From Bradyrhizobium sp. 132 (lineage in GTDB: Bacteria; Pseudomonadota; Alphaproteobacteria; Rhizobiales; Xanthobacteraceae), in contig NZ_JADPKY010000173.1 in NCBI RefSeq assembly GCF_023074185.1, forward strand, positions 36,336 through 100,335: a DNA stretch of 64,000 nucleotides. The letters are read 5' to 3'. Position numbers and translations under genes: made by a program. Within the stretch, counting starts at the first letter, position 1, and the number at the start of each line of letters is the position of its first letter. The notes beneath the pieces are model-generated. The model searched no databases. It saw nothing but the letters and a program-made list of their open reading frames with translations, and was not told where the DNA came from. Below, in pieces: positions 35,735-44,171 of the stretch.

Positions 35735-37783
35735 ATGGGACAAGACGTCAGAAGTCCCCGAGGTCCACGGTGCATTGCGCTGGTGGGCCCTTTCCAAAGC
35801 GGTAAAACCACACTCCTCGAAGCAATCCTGGCGCGAACGGGCGCGATCCCGCGCGCCGGCAGCGTCGATGCCGGAACCTCCGTCGGCGACGCCAGTGCCG
35901 AAGCCCGTCATCATAAGATGACCGTCGGGCTCACTGCCGCCACCACGAATTTTATGGGCGACAGCTACACCTTCCTCGATTGTCCCGGTTCCGTCGAGTT
36001 CGCCCACGACATGCGCGCCGCGCTGCCTGCGATCGACGCCGCAATCGTGGTCTGCGAAGCCGACGAGAAGAAGCTGCCGCAGCTTCAGATCATCCTGCGC
36101 GAGCTGGAGGAGCTGAAGATCCCGCGTTTCCTGTTCCTCAACAAGATCGACCGCGCCAACAAGCGCATCCGCGAAACGCTCGAGATACTCCAGCCCGCCT
36201 CGCGCGTGCCGCTGGTGCTGCGCCAGATCCCGATCTGGAACAACGAGCTGATCGAGGGTTTCGTCGATCTCGCGCTGGAACGCGCGTTCGTCTACCGCGA
36301 GCACAAGGCCTCCGAAGTGGTCGCGCTCGAAGGCGGCGATCTCGATCGCGAGAAGGAAGCCCGCTTCTCGATGCTGGAGAAGCTCGCAGATCATGACGAT
36401 GCGCTGATGGAGCAGCTGCTCGAGGACATCCAGCCGCCGCGCGATGCAGTGTTCGACGATCTCGCCCGCGAATTGCGCGAGGGGCAGATATGTCCGGTGC
36501 TGATAGGCGCCGCCGCACGCGAAAACGGCGTGCTGCGCCTGATGAAAGCGCTGCGCCATGAGGCGCCCGGTGTCGCGGAGACCGCAAAACGTCTCGGCGT
36601 TCCCGAGACCAGGGATGCGCTCGGCTTCGTGTTCAAGACGCTGCATTCGCAGCACGGCGGCAAGCTGTCGCTGACGCGGCTGCTCGCCGGCCATCTCGAC
36701 GACGGTGCCACGCTGCAATCCTCCTCCGGCGGGGCCAGCCGCATCTCCGGGATCCTCGCCGTCACCGGCGCCTACGACACCAAGCGTGGCGCGGCGGAAG
36801 CCGGCGACACGGTGGCGCTCGCCAAGCTCGATCCCATAAGCACCGGCGACACGGTCTCGAACGGCAAGACCCAGCCGGCTGCGCTCGCAGCCAGCGAGCC
36901 GACGCCGCCGGTGCTCGCGATCTCGGTTGCGGCCACCGACCGCAAGGACGACGTCAAGCTCGGCCAAGCGCTGACGCGGCTGCACGAGGAGGATCCCTCG
37001 CTCGTCTTCGTGATGAACGCCCAGACCCACGACACTGTGCTGTGGGGACAGGGCGAGATGCACCTGCGCGTCGCGAGCGAGCGGCTGCGCGACCGCTTTG
37101 GCGTCAAAGTTGCCTCGCATCCTCCCGCGATCGGCTATCAGGAGACCATCCGCAAGCCGATCGTCCAGCGCGGCCGCCACAAGAAGCAGTCCGGCGGCCA
37201 CGGCCAGTTCGGCGATGTCGTGCTCGACATCAAGCCGCTGCCGCGCGGCGACGGCTTCAAGTTCGCCGAGAAGGTGGTCGGCGGCGCGGTGCCGCGCAAC
37301 TACATCGGCGCGGTGGAAGAGGGCGTCGTCGACGGGCTCACACGCGGTCCGCTCGGTTTCCCCGTCACCGATTTGCAGGTGACGCTGACCGACGGCTCCT
37401 ATCACAGCGTCGATTCCTCCGACCTCGCCTTCCGCACGGCGGCGCGGGTCGGGCTGAATGAAGGCCTTCCGTTATGCCAGTCGGTGCTGCTGGAGCCGAT
37501 CCACGTGGTCGAGATCGTCTGCCCGACCGATGCCACCGCCAAGATCAACGCGATCCTGTCGGCGCGGCGCGGCCAGATCCTCGGCTTCGACACCCGCGAC
37601 GGCTGGAGCGGATGGGACTGCGTCCGCGCCATGATGCCGGAAGCCGAGATCGGCGAGTTGATCGTCGAGCTGCGCTCGGCCACGGCAGGCGCCGGCAGCT
37701 TCACCCGCCAGTTCGACCACATGGCCGAAGTGACCGGCCGCGCCGCCGACCAGATCATCGCCGCGCATCAGCACGCGGCGTGA
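35735..37783 (+). CDS. Second elongation factor G-like translational GTPase
   Basis: A 682-residue EF-G-family protein: GTPase domain with P-loop GPFQSGKT (18-25), DCPG (72-75) and NKID (126-129), domain II near LGFVFKTLHSQHGGKL, and C-terminal EF-G domains (RGRHKKQSGGHGQFGDVVLD; ILSARRGQILGFDTR). The switch I region HHKMTVGLTAAT lacks the RGITI motif of translocating EF-G. No tuf, rpsL or rpsG gene adjoins, so this is the paralogue type and not the main fusA. AAGGAGG precedes the ATG at 35735. Confidence 0.9.
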   Translation: MGQDVRSPRGPRCIALVGPFQSGKTTLLEAILARTGAIPRAGSVDAGTSVGDASAEARHHKMTVGLTAATTNFMGDSYTFLDCPGSVEFAHDMRAALPAIDAAIVVCEADEKKLPQLQIILRELEELKIPRFLFLNKIDRANKRIRETLEILQPASRVPLVLRQIPIWNNELIEGFVDLALERAFVYREHKASEVVALEGGDLDREKEARFSMLEKLADHDDALMEQLLEDIQPPRDAVFDDLARELREGQICPVLIGAAARENGVLRLMKALRHEAPGVAETAKRLGVPETRDALGFVFKTLHSQHGGKLSLTRLLAGHLDDGATLQSSSGGASRISGILAVTGAYDTKRGAAEAGDTVALAKLDPISTGDTVSNGKTQPAALAASEPTPPVLAISVAATDRKDDVKLGQALTRLHEEDPSLVFVMNAQTHDTVLWGQGEMHLRVASERLRDRFGVKVASHPPAIGYQETIRKPIVQRGRHKKQSGGHGQFGDVVLDIKPLPRGDGFKFAEKVVGGAVPRNYIGAVEEGVVDGLTRGPLGFPVTDLQVTLTDGSYHSVDSSDLAFRTAARVGLNEGLPLCQSVLLEPIHVVEIVCPTDATAKINAILSARRGQILGFDTRDGWSGWDCVRAMMPEAEIGELIVELRSATAGAGSFTRQFDHMAEVTGRAADQIIAAHQHAA

Positions 37784-37816
37784 GCCGCCTCTCGCAGTAA
37801 CAGACGCACGCTCTCG

Positions 37817-37844
37817 CCCTCTTCCCGTTGTTACGGGGAGAGGG
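37817..37844. repeat. Hairpin of the CCTCTCCC family
   Basis: CCCTCTTCCCGT pairs with ACGGGGAGAGGG around a four-base loop, with one T-G pair. It lies 33 bases after the EF-G stop and may end or protect its transcript. There is no T-run. Confidence 0.6.
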
Positions 37845-37892
37845 AGACGCACAGCCCGTGGCGGCGAGCGCCCTCTTGCGCTCGGCCCGGAT

Positions 37893-37938
37893 TGATGTAT
37901 TTTACATCATTGTGCATGCTCCAGACATCACTTATAAT
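37893..37938 (+). promoter_or_regulatory. Promoter with adjacent operator-like inverted repeat
   Basis: TTGTGC (37910-37915), a 17-base spacer and TATAAT (37933-37938) form a strong sigma-70 type promoter ending 20 bases before the XRE gene start. Immediately upstream, TGATGTA-TTT-TACATCA (37893-37909) is a perfect inverted repeat touching the -35 box. This is the expected place for an autoregulatory site. Confidence 0.65.
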
Positions 37939-37958
37939 CTCTCATACGTGAGGCCAAG

Positions 37959-38231
37959 GTGATCACGTCGTTCCAGATGCGGGCAGCGCGCGCGCTGCTC
38001 GGCATTGACCAGAGGGCCTTGGCGGAGCTCGCAGGCGTTTCGCTGCCGACCATTCAGCGGATGGAGGCGAGCACCGGCAACGTTCGCGGCGTGGTCGAGA
38101 CCTTGATGAAGGTGGTCGAAGCCTTTGATCGGGCCGGCGTCGAGCTGATCGGCGAACAGGCTCGCAGCGAAGGCGGCGGACGTGGCGTTCGGCTGAAACA
38201 GCCGGGGCCGCCGCGTCGGGTTGGAGCGTGA
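37959..38231 (+). CDS. XRE-family helix-turn-helix regulator
   Basis: A 90-residue DNA-binding protein with one HTH: FQMRAARALLGIDQRALAEL followed by AGVSLPTIQRMEAS, then a short helix VVETLMKVVEAFDRAGVELI and a basic disordered tail. It starts at a GTG. A promoter with a 7-bp inverted repeat lies directly upstream. It has the size of a solitary repressor; no toxin partner is visible, since a SulP transporter follows 90 bases later. Confidence 0.85.
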   Translation: MITSFQMRAARALLGIDQRALAELAGVSLPTIQRMEASTGNVRGVVETLMKVVEAFDRAGVELIGEQARSEGGGRGVRLKQPGPPRRVGA

Positions 38232-38321
38232 TCCCGCAATGATCATGCTCGGGAGCAGACTTAACTAACGCACCGTCGCGCCCCGATACGCGGCCGCACG
38301 ATGCATCGGAGCGGTGTGGGC

Positions 38322-40076
38322 ATGAGCATCACAGGCGAACACGCAGGCAAGCTGCACCAGCTTCGTCGGCCGACCTTTACCGAACTCTATCTGCCGAAGC
38401 TCGTCACCGTGTGGCGCGAGGGCTATGGCTTGTCGGATTTCCGCGCCGATGTGTTCGCGGGCCTCACGGTCGCAATCGTCGCGCTGCCGCTGTCGATGGC
38501 GATCGCGATCGCTTCGGGCGTGACGCCGGATCGCGGACTCTACACCGCTGTTGTCGGCGGCTTCATTGCGTCACTGCTCGGCGGCAGCCGGTTCCAGATC
38601 GGCGGCCCGGCCGGCGCCTTCATTGTGCTGGTTGCGGCGACCGCCGACCGTCACGGGGTTGACGGCGTGGTCCTCGCCACGCTGATGGCGGGCCTGTTCC
38701 TGATCGCCGCGGGCTTCCTGCGGATCGGCACCTATATCAAGTTCATTCCGTATCCGGTGACGGTCGGCTTCACGGCCGGCATCGCCGTCATCATCTTCGC
38801 GAGCCAGCTGCGCGATCTCGGCGGGATCACGCTGGTCGCGAAAGAGCCGAGCGAATTCGTCCCAAAACTCGTCGCGCTCGCCGGGGGGCTGCACACCGTC
38901 AATCCGTCGGCCGTCGCGGTCGCGATCGTCAGCATTGCCATCATCGCCGGCCTGCGACGCTGGCGGCCGTCCTGGCCGGGCATCCTGATCGCGGTCGTGC
39001 TCGCGGCGGCCGCATGTGCCGTGCTGTCGCTGCCGGTCGAGACCGTCGGATCGCGCTTCGGCGGCATTCCGCGCGAACTGCCCGCGCCGGCCTTGCCTGC
39101 GTTCTCGCTCGCGAAGGCGACCGCCGTGCTGCCGGATGCGATCGCCTTCGCGCTGCTCGCCGCCATCGAATCGCTGCTGTCGGCGGTGGTGGCCGACGGC
39201 ATGACCGGACGCCGTCACCGCTCCAATTGCGAGCTGGTGGCGCAAGGCGCCGCCAATGTCGGCGCGGCGCTGTTCGGCGGCATCTGCGTCACCGGGCTGA
39301 TCGCGCGCACCGCGACCAACATCCGCGCCGGCGCGCGGGGGCCGCTCGCGGGCATGCTGCATTCGATCTTCCTGCTGCTGTTCATGCTGATCGCGGCGCC
39401 GCTCGCGAGCTACATCCCGCTGGCCGCGCTCGCCGCCGTGCTCGTCGTGGTGGCCTGGACCATGGCAGAGAAGCACGAATTCGCGACGCTCCTGCGCTCG
39501 TCGTGGGGCGATGCCGTCGTGCTGCTCGCAACTTTCCTGCTCACCATCTTCCGCGATCTGACCGAAGGCATTTTGGTCGGCTTCGCGCTTGGCGCGGTGC
39601 TGTTCATCCATCGCATGGCGGAAATGACGGGCATCGAGGAACGTTCGCCGCTGGTGGCCGCCGATCGTCCCGATGACGGCAATGGCGAGCGCGTGCCTTA
39701 CGACCCCGCGCTCGCGGTCGATCGCGACGTGCTGGTCTATCGCATCACCGGCGCGTTCTTCTTCGGCGCCGCCTCGGCGATCGGCAGCGTGCTCGACGGC
39801 ATTGCCGACAAGCGCAAGGGCTTCGTGGTCGACTTCGCCGCAGTGCCGTTCCTGGATTCGACGGCGGCCAACGTGCTGGGACGCGTCGCCGCAAAAGCCC
39901 ACCGGCAGGGCATCCGGCTGTTCATCACCGGGGCATCGCCTGCGGTTCGCCGCGCGCTGCTCACCCATGGCGTCACGCCGCCGCGAGCGCGTTATCGCGA
40001 GACCATCGCGCGTGCCGTCGCCGACATCAAGGGCCGCACGGCCCAGCTCGCGGGCGATGACGCGGGCACGGCCTAG
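38322..40076 (+). CDS. SulP family inorganic anion transporter
   Basis: A 584-residue transporter with 10-14 membrane segments (DVFAGLTVAIVALPLSMAIA; GGPAGAFIVLVAATADRHG; YPVTVGFTAGIAVIIFASQL) and a C-terminal STAS domain (VLVYRITGAFFFGAASAIGS; VVDFAAVPFLDSTAANVL). SulP proteins carry sulfate, bicarbonate or other anions; the substrate is not assignable. The ATG at 38322 is chosen over 38301 because GGAG lies upstream. The XRE gene just before may regulate it. Confidence 0.92.
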   Translation: MSITGEHAGKLHQLRRPTFTELYLPKLVTVWREGYGLSDFRADVFAGLTVAIVALPLSMAIAIASGVTPDRGLYTAVVGGFIASLLGGSRFQIGGPAGAFIVLVAATADRHGVDGVVLATLMAGLFLIAAGFLRIGTYIKFIPYPVTVGFTAGIAVIIFASQLRDLGGITLVAKEPSEFVPKLVALAGGLHTVNPSAVAVAIVSIAIIAGLRRWRPSWPGILIAVVLAAAACAVLSLPVETVGSRFGGIPRELPAPALPAFSLAKATAVLPDAIAFALLAAIESLLSAVVADGMTGRRHRSNCELVAQGAANVGAALFGGICVTGLIARTATNIRAGARGPLAGMLHSIFLLLFMLIAAPLASYIPLAALAAVLVVVAWTMAEKHEFATLLRSSWGDAVVLLATFLLTIFRDLTEGILVGFALGAVLFIHRMAEMTGIEERSPLVAADRPDDGNGERVPYDPALAVDRDVLVYRITGAFFFGAASAIGSVLDGIADKRKGFVVDFAAVPFLDSTAANVLGRVAAKAHRQGIRLFITGASPAVRRALLTHGVTPPRARYRETIARAVADIKGRTAQLAGDDAGTA

Positions 40077-40161
40077 CGCCGCGGCCTTCCCGGGGCGTCC
40101 GCGCGCTTGACAGGGCCCGCGGGACGCGAAATGGATCGCCTCCGACGCTCCCCAGGGAAGG

Positions 40162-41001
40162 ATGACCGTGACCAAGGCTCCCGCAGCCTGTCTGATCGGA
40201 TGGCCGGCCGCGCATTCGCGCTCGCCGCTGATCCACCATTACTGGCTGCGCACGCTCGGGATCGAGGGCGGCTATCTCATCGAGGCGGTTCCACCCGATA
40301 ATTTGCGCGACTTCGTGCTGCGGCTGTCACTGCGCGGCTTCGCGGGCGCTAATGTCACCATCCCGCACAAGGAGAGCGTGCTTGAGCTCTCGAAGCCCGA
40401 TGCCCGCGCGCAGGCGGTCGGAGCGGCCAACACGCTGTGGTTTGCGGACGGCGAGCTGCGCTCGACCAACACCGACGTCGAGGGTTTCATTGGCAATCTC
40501 GACGCCAGCGCGCCCGGATGGGACGCAGCCGGCGAGGCGCTGGTGCTGGGCGCCGGCGGCTCCTCGCGTGCGATCGTGTTCGGGCTGCTCGAACGCGGCT
40601 TCAAGCGCATCCATCTCGCCAACCGCACCATCGCGCGGGCCGAGACGCTTGCAAGACAATTCGGACCGAACGTGCATCCTGCTACATGGGACAGCGTGAA
40701 CGGCCTCCTGCCGCGCGCAAAACTTCTCGTGAACACGACCTCGCTCGGCATGCACGGTCAGCCTTCACTCGACGTTGAAGTCGCCCGCCTGCCGGATGGC
40801 GCCGTGGTCGCCGATCTCGTCTATGTTCCGCTGATGACGCCGCTGCTGGCGGCCGCAAAGGCGCGAGGGCTGAAGACCGCCGACGGCCTAGGCATGCTGC
40901 TGCATCAGGCGGTTCGCGGCTTCGAGCTGTGGTTCGGCCAGCGGCCGCAGGTCACGGCCGAGCTGCGCGCGCTGGTCGAGGCCGATCTCACAAAGACTTG
41001 A
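40162..41001 (+). CDS. aroE: Shikimate dehydrogenase
   Basis: Reduces 3-dehydroshikimate to shikimate with NADPH in aromatic amino-acid synthesis. The 279-residue protein has the substrate-binding start GWPAAHSRSPLIHHYWLR, catalytic Lys70 in NVTIPHK, the conserved GAANTLWFADGELRSTNTD and the nucleotide loop VLGAGGSSRAIVFGLL. AGGGAAGG precedes the ATG. No other aro gene adjoins. Confidence 0.95.
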   Translation: MTVTKAPAACLIGWPAAHSRSPLIHHYWLRTLGIEGGYLIEAVPPDNLRDFVLRLSLRGFAGANVTIPHKESVLELSKPDARAQAVGAANTLWFADGELRSTNTDVEGFIGNLDASAPGWDAAGEALVLGAGGSSRAIVFGLLERGFKRIHLANRTIARAETLARQFGPNVHPATWDSVNGLLPRAKLLVNTTSLGMHGQPSLDVEVARLPDGAVVADLVYVPLMTPLLAAAKARGLKTADGLGMLLHQAVRGFELWFGQRPQVTAELRALVEADLTKT

Positions 41002-41066
41002 GAGAATAGCGCGTAATCTCCGGCGTTCTATGTCCGTAGGGACAATAGGGACAATCGGAGACCATC

Positions 41067-41693
41067 ATGTCTGTTCAACGTGCAACTTTCACACGTCCGC
41101 TCATCGCCGTCGCGATGGTGGCCGTCTCGACCCTCTCGGCACTTGCGCAAAGGGCGCCGGTGCCGACGCGCGTGCGCGGCACGATCGAAAGCGTCAATGG
41201 CGATACGATGCAAGTCAAGTCGCGCAGTGGTGAGGATGTCAAGCTCCACATCGCCTCCGACGTGAACGTGTCAGGCATTACGAGGATTTCACTCGCCGAC
41301 ATCAAGGCCGGCTCCTTCGTCGGCGCCACCACCGTGCCGGGACCGGACGGCGGTGCGAACGCGGTCGAGGTCCACGTGTTTCCGGAGAGCATGCGCGGCA
41401 CCGGCGAGGGCTCGCGGCCCTATGACCTCAAGCCCAACTCCAGCATGACCAATGCGACCGTGTCGGAGAGCGTGGTCGGCAATGACGGCCATACGCTGCT
41501 GGTCAAGTACAAGGACGGCGAGAAGAAGGTGTTCGTCGCCGACAGCACGCCGGTGGTGACCTTCGTGCCCGGCGACAAATCCGATCTGAAGGCCGGCGCC
41601 AAGGTGATCGCCTTCATGAAGCAGCTGCCGGACGGCTCATTCGAGACCAACCGCGTCAGCGTCGGACGCGATGGTCTGACACCGCCGATGTGA
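41067..41693 (+). CDS. Periplasmic hypothetical protein, copy A
   Basis: A 208-residue protein with an N-terminal signal (LIAVAMVAVSTLSALAQ) and an OB-like beta domain: RVRGTIESVNGDTMQVKSRS, VKLHIASDVNVSGITRISLA. The second half repeats a similar theme (LLVKYKDGEKKVFVADSTPV). It resembles DUF5666-type domains. It is a paralogue of the next gene, about half identical by eye over its length, and both end in GLTPPM or GVTPPM. Confidence 0.8.
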   Translation: MSVQRATFTRPLIAVAMVAVSTLSALAQRAPVPTRVRGTIESVNGDTMQVKSRSGEDVKLHIASDVNVSGITRISLADIKAGSFVGATTVPGPDGGANAVEVHVFPESMRGTGEGSRPYDLKPNSSMTNATVSESVVGNDGHTLLVKYKDGEKKVFVADSTPVVTFVPGDKSDLKAGAKVIAFMKQLPDGSFETNRVSVGRDGLTPPM

Positions 41694-41766
41694 TTATTGC
41701 AGCCGGGAATAGCGGTGGTCACGCGGGGTTGCCGTATTGATCGCCGCTCCTCCCTGGAGGGATATC

Positions 41767-42396
41767 ATGCCGAAAGTGAACAACTGGATGCCACGCCTCG
41801 TCGTGGCCGCATTCGCCGCTTGCATCGTTATTACGTCATCCGTCTCGGCGCAGCAGGCGCCGACGGTCCGCATCCGCGGAACCATCGAGAGCATCGACGG
41901 CAACATGCTCGATATCAAGACCCGCGAGGGTACTGACGTGAAAGTGCGCATGACCGACAACGTTGCCGTCTTCGCGGTGGTGAAGACCTCGTTGTCGGAG
42001 ATCAAGGACGGCTCCTATATCGGCGTCACCGGCCTGCCCGAGCCCGACGGCACCCAGAAGGCGATCGCCGTGCACATCTTTCCCGAAAACCAGCGCGGCG
42101 CGGCCGAAGGTTTTCGTCCCTGGGATGCCCGCGCCAACTCGACCATGACCAACGCCACGGTCTCACAGACGGTGAGGGGCACCGACGGCCAGAACATCAC
42201 GGTCAAGTACAAGGACGGTGAGAAGAAAGTCGTGGTTCCGCCGGACACGCCGATCGTCACCTTCGTCGCCAGCGACAAATCCGAGCTCAAGCCGGGCGCC
42301 AAGCTGATCATTTTTGGTGCGGCGAAGAAGGACGATGGTTCGCTGGAAGCCAACCGGGTGAATGTCGGCAGGGACGGCGTGACGCCGCCGATGTGA
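41767..42396 (+). CDS. Periplasmic hypothetical protein, copy B
   Basis: A 209-residue paralogue of the preceding gene. The signal region is LVVAAFAACIVITSSVSAQQ, and the domain begins VRIRGTIESIDGNMLDIKTR. The block TVKYKDGEKKVVVPPDTPIV matches copy A closely. GGAGGGATATC precedes the ATG at 41767, fixing the start. The pair arose by tandem duplication; the function is unknown. Confidence 0.8.
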   Translation: MPKVNNWMPRLVVAAFAACIVITSSVSAQQAPTVRIRGTIESIDGNMLDIKTREGTDVKVRMTDNVAVFAVVKTSLSEIKDGSYIGVTGLPEPDGTQKAIAVHIFPENQRGAAEGFRPWDARANSTMTNATVSQTVRGTDGQNITVKYKDGEKKVVVPPDTPIVTFVASDKSELKPGAKLIIFGAAKKDDGSLEANRVNVGRDGVTPPM

Positions 42397-42418
42397 GGCG
42401 TGAAACTGGCAGAGCCGT

Positions 42419-42509
42419 AGGGTGCGTAAAGGCGCGCGAGCGCCGTGCCCACCATCTTTCCACGATCGCAGCAAAATGGTGGGCACGCTTTCGCTTTGCC
42501 CACCCTGCG
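42419..42509. repeat. Dispersed palindromic repeat, copy 2 (inverted)
   Basis: Contains AGGGTGCGTAAAGGCGCGCG on the left and GTGGGCACGCTTTCGCTTTG on the right; the latter is the reverse complement of the start of the element at 3072-3156. It lies between convergent gene ends. Confidence 0.8.
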
Positions 42510-42514
42510 GCGCC

Positions 42515-43651
42515 TCACATCGCAATGATATGATCGTCGATCTCGTCGATCCTGTTGACGCCGCACAGGCCCATGGTGGTGAGCAGCTCCTTCTGGATGA
42601 TGTCGATCGCCTTGGCGACGCCGGCCTGGCCCCCGGCGCCCAGGCCGTAGGCGTAGGCGCGGCCGATCATGCAGGACTTTGCGCCGAGCGCGAGCGCGCG
42701 CATCACGTCCTGGCCGGAGCGGATGCCGCCGTCGAACATGATCTCCATCCTGTCACCGACCGCGTCGGCGATCTCGGGCAGCACCTCGATCGATGACGGG
42801 GCGCCGTCGAGCTGACGGCCGCCATGGTTCGACACGACGAGGGCCTGCGCGCCGGTCTTGGCGGCCTCCTCGGCGTCCTCGACGTCCAGAATGCCCTTGA
42901 TGACGAGCTTGCCCGGCCAAATGCTGCGGACCCACTCGATGTCCTTCCAGTTCAGCGAGGTGTCGAACTGCGAGGCGGTCCATTCCGCGAGGCGATTGAG
43001 GTCCTCGGTGTTCTTCACGTGGCCGGCGATGTTGCCGAAGGTGCGGCGCTTGCCCTGCAGCACGCCGGAGACCCACGCCGGCTTGGTCGCGAAATCCAAA
43101 AATTTCGACAGCGTCCACTCGGGGGGGATCGTCATGCCGTTCTTGATGTCGGCATGGCGCTGGCCGATGACCTGGAGGTCGACGGTGAGCACGAGGGCGC
43201 TGCACTTGGCCGCCATCGCGCGCTGGATCAGCTCCTTGATGAAGCCGCGGTCCTTCATCACGTAGAGCTGGAACCAGAACGGCTTCTCGACATTGGCCGC
43301 GATGTCCTCGATCGAGCAGATCGACATCGTCGACTGCGTGAACGGGATACCGGCGGCTTGCGCGGCGCGGCAGGCATGAATCTCACCATCGCCATGTTGC
43401 ATGCCGAGCAGGCCCACAGGCGCGAGCATCAGCGGCATGGTCGAGGACTCGCCGAGGATCGTGGTCGCGGTGTCGCGTTTGGAGACGTCGACCAGGATGC
43501 GCTGGCGGAACTTGATCGCCTGCATGTCATCGCGGTTGGCGCGCAGCGTTTCCTCGGCGTAGGAGCCGCGGTCGCAATAATCGAAGAACGCCTTCGGCAC
43601 GCGGCGCTGATGCAGTGTGCGAAGATCGTCGATACAGGTGATATGCTTCAT
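42515..43651 (-). CDS. FMN-dependent alpha-hydroxy-acid oxidase/dehydrogenase (LldD-like)
   Basis: A 378-residue FMN-dependent enzyme of the lactate/glycolate/mandelate family. The active-site end has VVSNHGGRQLDGAPSSIEVL (His and Arg) and FDGGIRSGQDVMRALALGAK for the FMN phosphate. The N-terminus VPKAFFDYCDRGSYAEETLR matches the family. L-lactate is the likeliest substrate, but glycolate or another 2-hydroxy acid is possible. The ATG at 43651 gives the family length; the frame remains open upstream. Confidence 0.9.
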   Translation of the reverse strand: MKHITCIDDLRTLHQRRVPKAFFDYCDRGSYAEETLRANRDDMQAIKFRQRILVDVSKRDTATTILGESSTMPLMLAPVGLLGMQHGDGEIHACRAAQAAGIPFTQSTMSICSIEDIAANVEKPFWFQLYVMKDRGFIKELIQRAMAAKCSALVLTVDLQVIGQRHADIKNGMTIPPEWTLSKFLDFATKPAWVSGVLQGKRRTFGNIAGHVKNTEDLNRLAEWTASQFDTSLNWKDIEWVRSIWPGKLVIKGILDVEDAEEAAKTGAQALVVSNHGGRQLDGAPSSIEVLPEIADAVGDRMEIMFDGGIRSGQDVMRALALGAKSCMIGRAYAYGLGAGGQAGVAKAIDIIQKELLTTMGLCGVNRIDEIDDHIIAM

Positions 43652-43783
43652 GAATTTTTCCCCGGCCCGTCTTTGCATCAGGAGTCTTGCATCGGAAGTC
43701 TTGCATCGGAAGATCGAGGGGTCATCTAGCATGGTTGGATGCTCAGCCAAATCGTTTGCATCCTTTGTGGAGAGGAGGTCGCC

Positions 43784-43951
43784 ATGACGAGACCGCACGC
43801 CGGACCGACCCCGGAAGAGATCAAGGAGAAGCATGATCTCGAGGAAGCGCTGGAAGAAGGTCTGGAAGAAACCTTTCCGGGCTCCGATCCCGTCAACGTC
43901 ACCCAGCCGGCGCCGAGCCGCGGGGACGGCCATGTGAAGCGCTCCAGCTAG
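43784..43951 (+). CDS. Small acidic hypothetical protein
   Basis: A 55-residue charged protein: MTRPHAGPTPEEIKEKHDLE, then an acidic helix EEALEEGLEETFPGSDPVNV and a polar tail. A very strong GGAGAGGAGG site lies upstream, which supports real translation. The segment FPGSDPVNVTQP recurs in small stress-type proteins of rhizobia as far as I recall. The function is unknown. Confidence 0.7.
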   Translation: MTRPHAGPTPEEIKEKHDLEEALEEGLEETFPGSDPVNVTQPAPSRGDGHVKRSS

Positions 43952-44171
43952 GGGCGGGTTCCGCGCTGTTTCGGCATTTTCGCCGGGAATATAGTGTTAA
44001 CAAGACGTTATCGGCGCCGTGGCGCGCCGGGTTCCGTAATGATTGATCATATTTTTTGAAGCCAAGTTAGCCGTGATGGCTCTATAAGAGCTCAGCAAAT
44101 CAGGGATGCGGGGCCCGTTGGGGCACCCGAAGGTTGTAGTGGGGACCCCTGGTTGTTGCGTGGGGGACGAT

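Noticed and set aside
35621..40175. Long minus-strand frames opposite the EF-G-like gene and the SulP transporter
   Set aside because: No domains, and both sense genes are clear. High GC at third positions keeps the antisense frames open.
44056..44088. TTGAAG...TATAAG as the glmM promoter
   Set aside because: The spacer would be 21 bases, too long for a sigma-70 promoter.
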